Source: Daejeonella oryzae DSM 19973 (GTDB lineage: Bacteria; Bacteroidota; Bacteroidia; Sphingobacteriales; Sphingobacteriaceae). Taken from it: DNA of 64,000 nt. The position numbers and the translations under genes are program-made. The stretch covers positions 248,001 through 312,000 of the forward strand of contig NZ_AUHA01000002.1 in assembly GCF_000422945.1 (NCBI RefSeq), in the 5' to 3' direction. Under the pieces are notes generated by a model that was not told the origin of the DNA, made no database searches, and saw only the letters and a list, made by a program, of their open reading frames with translations. This document shows positions 54,512-63,590 of this stretch, in pieces (the stretch's first letter is position 1; every line of letters begins with the position of its first letter).

Positions 54512-55614
54512 TCCGCAAAAAAAAATCAAAATTTAGTTTTTTTAGTAAAAGTGTTTTTGTAGCCAACGTAATGGCTGCAATAATGCTGCTAATTTCTTAC
54601 TGCGCTGCTTTTGTTGATCCGCAGACTTTCTGGCCATTAGCTTTTTTTGGCCTGGCTTATCCTGCATTCTTTTTTATTAATGTTCTCTTTATTATTTACT
54701 GGCTTATCCGTTCGCCAAAATTTGCACTGCTTTCATTTCTTTGCATTTTAACGGGCTATAAATTTGTGGCAAGCCATATTGGTTTCAGGGAAACAACAGC
54801 TATAGCAGTTCCTAAATCATCGCAAAATTTTTTACGTGTGATGACATATAACGTGCACAACTTTAAAAAATTCGGCGATAAGAATGACGAATTTACCAAG
54901 GACCAGATCCTGGACCTTATCAGAAAAGAGCAGCCCGATGTGTTATGTATCCAGGAATTCTTCTCCCGCAAAAAGGGCGACTATAATTTCATCAAGCTGA
55001 TTCAGGAAATTATGGACACAGAACATTATTATTTTGAACCAAGCACTGATAATGGCTACGAAACACTTGGAATGGCCATTTTCTCTAAACTGCCTATAAA
55101 AAATAAAGGGATTCTTCACTTTAAAGATGTTCAGGGTAATGAAGCGCTATTTGTGGATGTAAAATTTAACGATAAGCCTGTCAGGATATATAATGTTCAT
55201 TTTCAGTCTATAAATTTCAAACCCGAAGATTATAAATATATTAAGGGGATTACCAAGGAAAGAGATGTTGAATCATCCCGCAGGATTGGAAGCCGGCTTA
55301 AAAGAGCGTTTTTAAAGCGCAGCGATCAGGTTAAGCTGGTTAAAAAACACACAGAAGAATTAAACAGTCCTTTTGTTGTAGTCGGGGATTTTAATGATAC
55401 GCCTGTTTCCTTCACTGTAAATTACATGTCTGATGGATTAAAAAATGCATTCAGAGAAAAAGGAAGCGGATTTGGGATAACATATAACGGAGAGTTTCCA
55501 AACTTTCAGATCGATTATATTCTGGTTTCTAAAGAGGTAAATGTTAAAAATTATCTTATAATTGACAAAAAACTATCAGACCATTACCCCGTAAGAAGTG
55601 ATTTGGAATTTTAA
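54508..55614 (+). CDS. Membrane-anchored endonuclease/exonuclease/phosphatase family protein
   Basis: The 368-residue protein starts with three likely membrane helices (about residues 15-95). An EEP domain follows, with VMTYNVHNFKKFG, DVLCIQEFFSRKKGDY, VRIYNVHFQSI, VVVGDFNDTPVSFT and the end LSDHYPVRSDLEF. The metal and catalytic residues (N, E, D, N, D, H) are all present. Substrate could be a nucleic acid, phospholipid or sugar phosphate. It overlaps the second rhomboid by 4 bp and closes the mutL run. Confidence 0.9.
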   Translation: MIRKKKSKFSFFSKSVFVANVMAAIMLLISYCAAFVDPQTFWPLAFFGLAYPAFFFINVLFIIYWLIRSPKFALLSFLCILTGYKFVASHIGFRETTAIAVPKSSQNFLRVMTYNVHNFKKFGDKNDEFTKDQILDLIRKEQPDVLCIQEFFSRKKGDYNFIKLIQEIMDTEHYYFEPSTDNGYETLGMAIFSKLPIKNKGILHFKDVQGNEALFVDVKFNDKPVRIYNVHFQSINFKPEDYKYIKGITKERDVESSRRIGSRLKRAFLKRSDQVKLVKKHTEELNSPFVVVGDFNDTPVSFTVNYMSDGLKNAFREKGSGFGITYNGEFPNFQIDYILVSKEVNVKNYLIIDKKLSDHYPVRSDLEF

Positions 55615-55653
55615 TGCAATAGAATACCTTACAATCATTTTATTCAAAAAAAC

Positions 55654-57117
55654 ATGACAAACAACATATTAATCTATAATACACTTAGCAGAACCAAGGA
55701 GGTATTTGAACCAATCAACGCTCCTTTTGTAGGATTATATGTTTGCGGACCTACTGTTTACAGCGATGTGCATTTGGGCAATTGCCGAACATTTGTATCA
55801 TTTGATCTCATTTACCGCTACCTGCTTCATTTAGGGTTTAAAGTCCGTTATGTTCGCAACATAACCGATGCAGGTCACCTGGAAGGCGACCGCGATGAAG
55901 GCGACGATAAGTTTGCTAAAAAAGCCAAGCTTGAAAAGCTGGAGCCCATGGAAATTGTTCAGAAATACACTTTAGGTTTTCACGATGTGATGCGGCTTTT
56001 TAATGCCTTACCTCCCAACATAGAACCTACAGCTACCGGCCATATTTCTGAGCAAATAGAAATGGTGAAACAGATTATTGATAACGGGTACGCTTATGAA
56101 GTAAACGGAACAGTATATTTCGATGTAGAAAAGTATAGTAAAGAACATAATTATACCCTGCTTACCAATCGTTTGCTTGAAGACTTATTGGAAGGTACCC
56201 GTGTTTTAGGCGGACAGGATGAAAAAAAAGGCCGTCTGGATTTTGCCTTATGGATAAAAGCCAAGCCCGAGCACATTATGCACTGGCCTTCTCCATGGAG
56301 CGTAGGTTTCCCGGGCTGGCATATTGAATGTTCTGCCATGAGTAATAAATATCTGGGCGAGAGATTTGATATTCACGGAGGCGGAATGGATCTGGCAGCA
56401 ACACATCATACCAACGAAATAGCTCAGTCTCAGGCTTGCAATCATACCCAACCGGTAAAATACTGGATGCACACCAATATGCTGACTGTTAACGGTACGC
56501 GAATGTCTAAATCTGCCGGTAATGGTTTCCTTCCGGGTGAACTTTTCACCGGCCAGCACCCTTTGCTAAAGCGTGGTTATTCACCTATGGCGGTACGGTT
56601 TTTTATGTTACAGGCTCATTACCGCAGCACTCTGGATTTTTCAAATGACGCTTTAGATGCTTCCGACAAAGGTTTTAAACGATTGATGACTGCTATTGCT
56701 TTACTTAATAAGCTAAAACCATCAGGTGAGAAGTCAGGCCTGGATATCCAGGATCTCGAAAAGCGTTGTTACGCTGCAATGAATGATGATTTTAACAGTC
56801 CGGTATTGCTTTCAGAATTATTTGAAGCGGTGCGTTTTATCAACAGCGTTTATGACGGAAAAGCAGTTGTTACAGAATCAGATCTGGCTTTATTGAAAAA
56901 ACTGATGAATAATTTCGTATTTGATATCCTGGGTCTGCAGCAAGAAATTCCTCAGTCTAATGACATAAATAAATTAATGGAATTTGTAATTAAACTCAGA
57001 AACGAAGCAAAAGCTGCAAAAGATTATGCCACATCTGACAAGATCCGGATTAGTTTAAATGAAATGGGGATTCAGTTAAAGGATAATAAAGAAGAAACGA
57101 GCTGGAGTAAAATCTAA
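55654..57117 (+). CDS. cysS: Cysteinyl-tRNA synthetase
   Basis: CysS charges tRNA-Cys. The 487-residue class I enzyme has the HIGH-type motif as VHLGNCRTF, the KMSKS motif as RMSKSAGN, and the zinc ligands in VCGPTVYSDV, WHIECSAMS and HHTNEIAQSQA. The C-terminal DALR-like helix region is present (LRNEAKAAKDYATSDKIRIS). Length is normal. It has an intergenic start 39 bp after the EEP gene and a strong terminator. Confidence 0.97.
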   Translation: MTNNILIYNTLSRTKEVFEPINAPFVGLYVCGPTVYSDVHLGNCRTFVSFDLIYRYLLHLGFKVRYVRNITDAGHLEGDRDEGDDKFAKKAKLEKLEPMEIVQKYTLGFHDVMRLFNALPPNIEPTATGHISEQIEMVKQIIDNGYAYEVNGTVYFDVEKYSKEHNYTLLTNRLLEDLLEGTRVLGGQDEKKGRLDFALWIKAKPEHIMHWPSPWSVGFPGWHIECSAMSNKYLGERFDIHGGGMDLAATHHTNEIAQSQACNHTQPVKYWMHTNMLTVNGTRMSKSAGNGFLPGELFTGQHPLLKRGYSPMAVRFFMLQAHYRSTLDFSNDALDASDKGFKRLMTAIALLNKLKPSGEKSGLDIQDLEKRCYAAMNDDFNSPVLLSELFEAVRFINSVYDGKAVVTESDLALLKKLMNNFVFDILGLQQEIPQSNDINKLMEFVIKLRNEAKAAKDYATSDKIRISLNEMGIQLKDNKEETSWSKI

Positions 57118-57130
57118 GAATTTTAAGATT

Positions 57131-57170
57131 AAAAAAAATGGCTGCCGCATCCCGGTCAGCCATTTTTTTT
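57131..57170. terminator. Two-way terminator after cysS
   Basis: AAAAAAAATGGCTG (57131-57144) pairs with CAGCCATTTTTTTT (57157-57170) around a 12-nt loop. The T-run follows on both strands, so it can end cysS and the convergent gene. Confidence 0.9.
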
Positions 57171-57180
57171 GGAAATATTA

Positions 57181-57864
57181 TCACAGAGTATTATAATATT
57201 TTACAATACGAATTAAATCAGCTTCATTTTTCACGTTCAATTTATTCTGGCTGATGAATTTTTCCACCATAGGTTCTTGATCACCCGTAAGGGTAAGAAG
57301 TCCTGCTTTATCTTTTTTAAATCTGACTATCTCTGCATTGTGAAATATATAGTAAGCCTCCGCCTCTAAAAAATTTCGAGTAACCGATGCTGAATTGAAT
57401 GGCCGCACTTCATTAATCTCTTGCTTTATTCGTTTCAATAAGGTCATATTTCCTTCTTCAAGTACCTCATAAAAAGTTTTTGAAGTATAGGTATCTGTAT
57501 TCTTAAATCCGTTTCTAAACAATCTTCCTTGTAAACTATCTGTTTCAGGAAAAACGAGATTAAATTCTGCCACTTGCTCTACAAAACGCAATGGCTGTTG
57601 ATTTTTGCTTTGAAATATAGGCTCATCAGCAACCAGATCGTATTTCAACAGCACATCCTTATATACTTTTCCATTTAATAGTTTTACAGTTCCATTAATC
57701 CAAATGTCAGTTAGAAAAGGGCTTCCTTCAATATTGGTATAACTCGTTTCCCGGTAGGGTCGACCTGTAATATCATATAGAAGGGAATTTTGCGCTTTTG
57801 TTAAAAGCGGCATAATTATTAACATACTAATGATGTAGATTTTTTTAAAGAATCTATTTTTCAT
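57181..57864 (-). CDS. Exported protein of unknown function
   Basis: The 227-residue protein has a signal peptide (about 1-24, ending LLTKAQ). The body shows the pattern GSPFLTDIWINGTVKLLNGK, KYDLVADEPIFQ and VTRNFLEAEAYYIFHNAEIV, which is beta-rich at the start and helical at the end. I recognise no named family. Its start codon overlaps, on the other strand, the first ATG of the kinase gene, so the two are divergent with almost no promoter space. Confidence 0.75.
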   Translation of the reverse strand: MKNRFFKKIYIISMLIIMPLLTKAQNSLLYDITGRPYRETSYTNIEGSPFLTDIWINGTVKLLNGKVYKDVLLKYDLVADEPIFQSKNQQPLRFVEQVAEFNLVFPETDSLQGRLFRNGFKNTDTYTSKTFYEVLEEGNMTLLKRIKQEINEVRPFNSASVTRNFLEAEAYYIFHNAEIVRFKKDKAGLLTLTGDQEPMVEKFISQNKLNVKNEADLIRIVKYYNTL

Positions 57865-57886
57865 GGTACTAACATTTCTGTCTGAG

Positions 57887-58876
57887 ATGAATTCTAACTA
57901 TTATGGTTCTGCTGAAAGAGAGATCCAAAACTTACGTAAACTTAAGATATATATTATTGGCGCAATGTCAATATTATTATTTTCAACCTTAGCATTTTTA
58001 ATCCTTACCTCCGCCCCAATTAATTCCCTTGCAGGCATATTCATAATTATAAGTGCGCTAATAACACTTTTAGTTATTTTTTTAGTTATCCGGGGCTTTA
58101 ATCTGGCAATGCATATTTCTGCAGATAAAGTTTCCAAAAAAGAGATATCTGATCCGGTACTGATTTCAGATCATTACGATACAGAAGATCATCTGAATGA
58201 AAAAAAGCATTTCAGAAGTATTCTGTCGCATGACATGCGGAGTCCTTTAAGCAGTATGATCCTGGTTGCAAGCATGATCAAGGAGATGAATAAACTTCCG
58301 GACATACAGCCTTTTCTGGAAATGATTGAAAAATCAGCAAGAAAAGAACTGGATATGGTAGGTACTTTATTGATATTAATGAATTCAGATGCCGAAAATC
58401 AAAAGTATCATGAGCAGGTTTCGTTAAAGAATTTGATGGACAAAGCCATTAATGAGGTACGTGAGATTATACCCGATGGTAAAGTTAGTTTAAGAATAAA
58501 TATTGAGGAGAACCCTGTACTTCAGGCAAATCCGGATGCTCTTCTGCTGGTATTTAAAAATCTGCTGATTAATGCAATGCAGTTTTCGCCCGAAGGTGGA
58601 ATTGTTGAGATTAACGGGCGGCAGGATGAACACAATCTGTTTGTAGAGATAACTGATAATGGGCCCGGATTTATCGAAGAAAAACATTTTTTTGAATCTG
58701 CAACATTAAATAATCCGGATCGTTTCAGAGAATCGGAAGATAGTATTGGTCTATACTTTTGCAGCAAAATCATTCGGAATCACCATGGCACAATTCATGC
58801 TTACAGTGATGGATCAGATAAAGGTGCAAGGTTTGAACTGGTTTTACCCCGACCGAAAGAAAACATTTCTTCTTAA
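57887..58876 (+). CDS. Sensor histidine kinase with two membrane helices
   Basis: The protein of about 329 residues starts with a short cytoplasmic stretch, two membrane helices (about 20-72) with almost no periplasmic loop, a short linker, then a dimerisation helix with H115 in RSILSHDMRSPLSSMILVAS and an ATPase domain with FKNLLINAMQFSPEGGIVEI and TDNGPGFIE. The short outer loop suggests it senses a membrane or internal signal. The start is uncertain; an in-frame ATG at 57863 would add eight residues. The exported NTF2-fold gene follows after 4 bp. No receiver gene is adjacent. Confidence 0.88.
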   Translation: MNSNYYGSAEREIQNLRKLKIYIIGAMSILLFSTLAFLILTSAPINSLAGIFIIISALITLLVIFLVIRGFNLAMHISADKVSKKEISDPVLISDHYDTEDHLNEKKHFRSILSHDMRSPLSSMILVASMIKEMNKLPDIQPFLEMIEKSARKELDMVGTLLILMNSDAENQKYHEQVSLKNLMDKAINEVREIIPDGKVSLRINIEENPVLQANPDALLLVFKNLLINAMQFSPEGGIVEINGRQDEHNLFVEITDNGPGFIEEKHFFESATLNNPDRFRESEDSIGLYFCSKIIRNHHGTIHAYSDGSDKGARFELVLPRPKENISS

Positions 58877-58880
58877 TTTC

Positions 58881-59753
58881 ATGAGAAAACAAATTTCCAT
58901 TTTACTTTTTTTCCTACTACCTGCAGGCGCTATTTACGCACAAACGTCAAACGGTACTGTAAGTTCTTTAGTTGCTGCTGAAAACTATTTTGCCGGAATA
59001 GCCAAAGAGAAAGGAGTTAAAAAAGCCTTTTTAACAGTAAGTGATGAAAACACCATCGTATTCAGACCTAATCCTGTTAAAGCAGAAAAATATTTTGGAA
59101 AGCAGGACGGGGATGACAGTCAGCTATCATGGCATCCTACTCTGGCAAAGATTTCCAAAAGTGGCGACTGGGGTTTTACAACCGGCCCGTATATTTTTAA
59201 AACTTCTTTGGAAGATGAGAAAACCACTTACGGACAATATCTTTCTGTATGGAAAATGAACAGCAAAGGCGTTTGGAAGCTGGCCATAGACTTAGGTATT
59301 CCTCATGATAAACCCAAAACTGAAGAGAAACTACACTTTACAGATCCCAAAAACACACGCTTTTTTAACCAGCGATCTGTAAAACGATTACAGCAAAGAG
59401 AAGAAATGATCTTAACCAGCGATGAGCTATTTTCTGCCACATTAAAAAATTACAAGAATCTGGCTTATAATGTCTTTCTAGGTGATGATGCCCGGTTGTT
59501 ATTTCCCGGTTATGAGCCCATTATTGGCAAAACCAATATTACGGACTTTTTAAGAAATCAGGAACTTCAGATTGCTACAGAACCTGTTGAAGCCGACCGT
59601 GCTCTTGGAAGCGACCTGGCCTATACTTACGGTACCGCTACAATTGCTTATAAGGGTAAAGAAAGCAAATATAACTATGTTCGTATTTGGGAAGTACAGG
59701 ACGGGCATAAATGGAATGTTACCGTTGAGGTATTTAGCCCGGCCGGGGAATAA
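58881..59753 (+). CDS. Exported protein with two NTF2-like (DUF4440-type) domains
   Basis: The 290-residue protein has a signal peptide (about 1-20, ending IYAQ). Two NTF2-fold domains follow. The first (about 30-150) includes AENYFAGIAKEKGVKKAFL and TYGQYLSVWKMNSKGVWKLA. The second (about 180-290) includes DARLLFPGYEPIIGKTNITD and YNYVRIWEVQDGHKWNVTVE. Function unknown. The ATG at 58881 lies 4 bp after the kinase stop and gives the signal peptide; an upstream in-frame ATG at 58746 lies inside the kinase gene. It is likely co-expressed with that kinase. Confidence 0.85.
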   Translation: MRKQISILLFFLLPAGAIYAQTSNGTVSSLVAAENYFAGIAKEKGVKKAFLTVSDENTIVFRPNPVKAEKYFGKQDGDDSQLSWHPTLAKISKSGDWGFTTGPYIFKTSLEDEKTTYGQYLSVWKMNSKGVWKLAIDLGIPHDKPKTEEKLHFTDPKNTRFFNQRSVKRLQQREEMILTSDELFSATLKNYKNLAYNVFLGDDARLLFPGYEPIIGKTNITDFLRNQELQIATEPVEADRALGSDLAYTYGTATIAYKGKESKYNYVRIWEVQDGHKWNVTVEVFSPAGE

Positions 59754-59852
59754 TTTATAATTATTGATCTCAATACTCAGCAGGAGACTAGGACCAAAGA
59801 TCACATCATCACTAAATCAAAAAACGTTCGGCCTGATGTAAAAACAGCAAAT

Positions 59853-60902
59853 CTAATCTTTGTATATAAACACTTCAATGCGGCCATCCTTAGTAACCGT
59901 TCCGCGGTACATACCTGCGGTATTGAAAGGCATGGATACATTCCCTTTTTTGTCCAGAGCAATTAATCCGCCGTCACCGCCTAAAGCAGGAACTTTTTTC
60001 ATCACTACCTCTTCTGCCGCATCATTCACAGATAAACCTTTATATTCCATCAAAGCGGCAACATCATAAGCTACTACATTTCTGATAAAGAATTCCCCCC
60101 ATCCAGTGCAGGAAATCCCAACATTTTTATTGGCATACGTACCTATACCAATTAAAGGTGCATCGCCAACACGGCCATATTTTTTATTGGTCATGCCACC
60201 GGTAGATGTAGCTGCTGCCAGATTTCCATTAAGATCCAATGCTACGGCACCAACCGTACCGAATTTGTGATCGCGATTTTCAACTCCCAGTTTCATGGAT
60301 TTCTTATTGCCATGATCAAGCTCGGTTTTTGTAGAATCTTCCTTTTTAATAGCCTGCAAAGCATCCCATCTGGATTTCGTCCAAAAGTATTTGGGATCTA
60401 CAATCTCAACTCCCGATTCCCTGGCAAATTTTTCAGCTCCGGAACCTACCATCATCACATGCTCAGATTTTTCCATTACTGCCCGGGCTGCTGTAATTGG
60501 ATTTTTTATGGTAGTTACTCCTGCAACAGATCCGGCCATTAATGTTTTGCCATCCATAATAGCTGCATCCAGTTCATTTTTACCTTCATTTGTAAATACT
60601 GCCCCTTTACCCGCATTAAACAGAGGCGAATCTTCCATGATCCTTACCGTAGCTTCAATTGCATTTAAACTGCTTTCCCCTTTTTTAAGCTTATCATAGC
60701 CGGTTTGTAATGCCTGAGTTAAAGTTTCCTTATATGCTTTTTCTCTTTCGGGTGTCATTTGAGATTTCAGAATAGTGCCCGCACCGCCATGGATAACCAT
60801 AACAAAATTGCCCTGATCTTTACTGTTTTGAGAAAAAACCATGCTGCTGCACACACATACCAAAAAAACGCTGAGAACAAGTTTGCTGATTATGACTTTC
60901 AT
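59853..60902 (-). CDS. Exported isoaspartyl peptidase / L-asparaginase (type III, Ntn hydrolase)
   Basis: The 349-residue protein has a signal peptide (1-25, ending MVFSQ) and the type III asparaginase fold, FVMVIHGGAGTILKSQMTPE at the start. The nucleophile threonine is T216 in HKFGTVGAVALDLNGNLAAA, the site of self-cleavage into two chains. The substrate loop is ATSTGGMTNKKYGRVGDAPL. It hydrolyses asparagine and isoaspartyl peptides in the periplasm. It is unrelated in fold to the type I asparaginase near 25 kb. Confidence 0.94.
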   Translation of the reverse strand: MKVIISKLVLSVFLVCVCSSMVFSQNSKDQGNFVMVIHGGAGTILKSQMTPEREKAYKETLTQALQTGYDKLKKGESSLNAIEATVRIMEDSPLFNAGKGAVFTNEGKNELDAAIMDGKTLMAGSVAGVTTIKNPITAARAVMEKSEHVMMVGSGAEKFARESGVEIVDPKYFWTKSRWDALQAIKKEDSTKTELDHGNKKSMKLGVENRDHKFGTVGAVALDLNGNLAAATSTGGMTNKKYGRVGDAPLIGIGTYANKNVGISCTGWGEFFIRNVVAYDVAALMEYKGLSVNDAAEEVVMKKVPALGGDGGLIALDKKGNVSMPFNTAGMYRGTVTKDGRIEVFIYKD

Positions 60903-60947
60903 GATGACTCTAAATTTCTTAAATTTATCAATAAATCATCATGAACC

Positions 60948-61265
60948 ATGAGTGCAAGTCCTAAAAACTATCAAAATTTGTTAGATGCAATAAATGGCTT
61001 GCGTCAAAGAGGCTATGATTATGACTTTGATTATGAGAATGCCTGTTTATACTGCAAATTAATAAGCAAGAAATTTAAACCTGAGGACCTTCGGATTACC
61101 GAATATTACCGCTTTGAAGGCATGAGCAGTCCGGATGATAATTCAGTTTTATACGCCATTGAAAGTACCGACGGGCATAAGGGAATTCTGATAGACGCTT
61201 ACGGAGCTTATTCTGATGAATATAAAGCAGCCTTTATTAAAGATATTCCGGTAGTTGCAGATTAA
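60948..61265 (+). CDS. Small protein of an uncharacterised family (often misnamed phosphoribosylpyrophosphate synthetase)
   Basis: The 105-residue cytoplasmic protein has the conserved pattern NLLDAINGLRQRGYDYDF, YRFEGMSSPDDNSVLYAIES and KGILIDAYGAYSDEY. As far as I recall, proteins with this pattern in Bacteroidota are labelled as PRPP synthetase. At about 100 residues with no PRPP motif, that name cannot be right. No function is assigned. Its stop shares a TTAA quartet with the convergent moxR gene. Confidence 0.8.
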   Translation: MSASPKNYQNLLDAINGLRQRGYDYDFDYENACLYCKLISKKFKPEDLRITEYYRFEGMSSPDDNSVLYAIESTDGHKGILIDAYGAYSDEYKAAFIKDIPVVAD

Positions 61266-62227
61266 AGCAGGTTGCTGATAAGTTTCTCAACACTCATTCC
61301 CTCAGCTTCCGCTTTGTAATTACGTACGATCCTGTGACGCAGAATAGAATGTGCTACTGCCTGTACATCTTCCTTATCTGGAGAATATTTCCCGGAAACT
61401 GCCGCATGGCATTTAGCACCTAATACAAGAAACTGGGAAGCCCGTGGACCGGCGCCCCAGCTTAAAAACTTATTGACTTCGTCTGTAGCATTTTCTGTAC
61501 CTGGACGGGTTTTAGAGGCCAGCGAAACAGCATATTCCAGAACATTGTCGGCAATAGGAATATTACGTACCAGCTGTTGAAAATATCGGATTTCATTTGC
61601 ATTCAATATTTTCTTCAGCTCTACTTTGCGGTTAGCGGTTGTATTTCTTACAACCATTAATTCTTCCTGATAAGATGGATACGTTAAAGATATATTAAAC
61701 ATAAAGCGATCCAGCTGCGCCTCGGGTAATGGATAAGTTCCTTCCTGTTCTATCGGATTTTGTGTTGCCAGAACAAAAAATGGCTGCGGCAAATGGTGAC
61801 TAAAACCTCCAACTGTAACCACTTTTTCTTGCATTGCTTCTAACAAAGCGGCCTGGGTTTTGGGCGGAGTACGGTTTATTTCATCCGCAAGAATAATATT
61901 TGAAAAAACTGGTCCGCGTATGAATTTAAAAGACCGATCCTCGCCTAAAATTTCTGATCCAATAATATCAGATGGCATCAGATCAGGAGTAAATTGAATA
62001 CGGTTATAACTCAAATCCAGTACCTGTGCAACGGTTTGAACCAATAATGTTTTCGCCAGTCCGGGAACTCCCACCAAAAGGCAATGACCATTACTAAAAA
62101 TAGAAATCAACACGGCTTTAATCACATCATCCTGCCCAACTATTACTTGAGCAATCTCTGATCTGATTTCGCGATACGCATAACTTAAAGCATCAACAGC
62201 TTGAACATCCGTGCTATATGACTTCAT
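61262..62227 (-). CDS. MoxR family AAA+ ATPase
   Basis: The 321-residue cytoplasmic protein has Walker A GVPGLAKTLLVQTVAQ, Walker B SNIILADEINRTPPKTQAAL and sensor 1 FFVLATQNPIEQEGTYPLPE, plus an arginine-bearing EAQLDRFMFN. MoxR proteins mature other proteins together with DUF58/VWA partners, which are not in the window. It starts 4 bp after the PpiC gene stop, a common pairing in Bacteroidota, so the product may help envelope biogenesis. Confidence 0.92.
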   Translation of the reverse strand: MKSYSTDVQAVDALSYAYREIRSEIAQVIVGQDDVIKAVLISIFSNGHCLLVGVPGLAKTLLVQTVAQVLDLSYNRIQFTPDLMPSDIIGSEILGEDRSFKFIRGPVFSNIILADEINRTPPKTQAALLEAMQEKVVTVGGFSHHLPQPFFVLATQNPIEQEGTYPLPEAQLDRFMFNISLTYPSYQEELMVVRNTTANRKVELKKILNANEIRYFQQLVRNIPIADNVLEYAVSLASKTRPGTENATDEVNKFLSWGAGPRASQFLVLGAKCHAAVSGKYSPDKEDVQAVAHSILRHRIVRNYKAEAEGMSVEKLISNLL

Positions 62228-62231
62228 AAAA

Positions 62232-63590
62232 TTAATTTACCGGTGTAAGCCATGACTGCAGAATGCTGCAGGTGGAAAACTCATTATCAATTTTAATATA
62301 CGTTGTTTTTCTTCGTTTTTCAAACCACTCGCTTACAGTGCGACTAGTCTTATCCTCGAAGGCTGCATCTTTAATTTTAGGAAAATCCTGTTCCAGATTT
62401 GCTTTATGAGGACCGGTCTTTGATTTAAGGTATAAGAATCTATACCCCTGTTTTCCATCTGCGGCTGTAAAAATTGACGGCTCAGAATAGCTTCCCACTT
62501 TCATAGTATCCACTGTTAAGAAAACCTGAGCATCCAATTTATCAGTAGGAATAAAAGTTGTGCGGCTCTGAACATTCTCTGCATTTAACAGCATGCCGCC
62601 ATTATACTTAGTTTCGTTGTTACCTGAATACAGGGAAGCTGAGGTTGCAAAATCAAGCTTGCCTTCTTTTACTTTAGTGTAAATACTGTCTATATGTACT
62701 TTAGCACGCTGTAAGCTTTCAGAAGTTGATTCAGATTTTATCAGTATGTGGCGAACATTTACCTGCTCTCCCCTGCGCTCAACAACCTGCAAAACGTGAA
62801 AACCGTATTCTGTTTCAAATACCGGAGATAATTCTCCTGGCTTTAACTTAAATGCCATAGCCGCAAATTCCTTCACAAAAGTAGAACGGTCGGCAAAACC
62901 CAAATCACCACCTTCACGTGCTGATCCCGGATCCTGAGAATATAAGCGGGCCAATGTTCCAAAATCCTCACCACCTTTTATTCTTAAACGTAAAGCTTCC
63001 GCTTTATCGCGATATACTTCTTTTTCAAGTTTGTTTAAAGTTGGATAAATTACTACTTCGCCAACTTCCACCTCAGTGTTATAATACGGAAGACTGTCTT
63101 GCGGAATGGCATCATAAAAACGTTTTACTTCCAATGGGGTGATACCTACATTTTCTGTAATCTTTCCCTGCATTTTATTTGCTACAAGCTGCTCGCGAAT
63201 ATCCGGACGGATCTCATCTTTATATTGAATAACAGATCTGTTCAGAAACTGCTCTAAACGTTCCTGACCGCCTGCTCTGGAAGTCATTACTCTTAAACGG
63301 CGATCGATTTCATCATCTACCTGAGGTTCGGTAACCGTTACAGAATCTATCACAGCTTGCTGAGCAAGTAATTTTTGGGCCAGTATCTGCTGCAGTATTG
63401 TACATTTTATTTCCGGATTCTCCGGATTTCCCTGAGCCAGATATTGGGCATATTGCATTTCGATATCAGATTGCAGCACAATGGTACTGCCCACAACTGC
63501 AGCTATTTTATCAATTGATCTTTTTTGTGCCTGAACATGGGTAAGCGTAATAAAAAGAAGTGCACTAATTATCCCTAAGGTCTTTCTCAT
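62232..63590 (-). CDS. SurA/PpiC-type periplasmic peptidyl-prolyl isomerase
   Basis: The 452-residue protein has a signal peptide (1-21, ending THVQAQ) and a SurA-like N-terminal domain, KIAAVVGSTIVLQSDIEMQY. Two parvulin domains follow. The first has YSQDPGSAREGGDLGFADRS and PGELSPVFETEYGFHVLQVV. The second is less complete, around YSGNNETKYNGGMLLN. It should chaperone outer-membrane proteins. The moxR gene follows 4 bp downstream. A related partial gene lies upstream at the window edge, so there are at least two such foldases in a row. Confidence 0.93.
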   Translation of the reverse strand: MRKTLGIISALLFITLTHVQAQKRSIDKIAAVVGSTIVLQSDIEMQYAQYLAQGNPENPEIKCTILQQILAQKLLAQQAVIDSVTVTEPQVDDEIDRRLRVMTSRAGGQERLEQFLNRSVIQYKDEIRPDIREQLVANKMQGKITENVGITPLEVKRFYDAIPQDSLPYYNTEVEVGEVVIYPTLNKLEKEVYRDKAEALRLRIKGGEDFGTLARLYSQDPGSAREGGDLGFADRSTFVKEFAAMAFKLKPGELSPVFETEYGFHVLQVVERRGEQVNVRHILIKSESTSESLQRAKVHIDSIYTKVKEGKLDFATSASLYSGNNETKYNGGMLLNAENVQSRTTFIPTDKLDAQVFLTVDTMKVGSYSEPSIFTAADGKQGYRFLYLKSKTGPHKANLEQDFPKIKDAAFEDKTSRTVSEWFEKRRKTTYIKIDNEFSTCSILQSWLTPVN

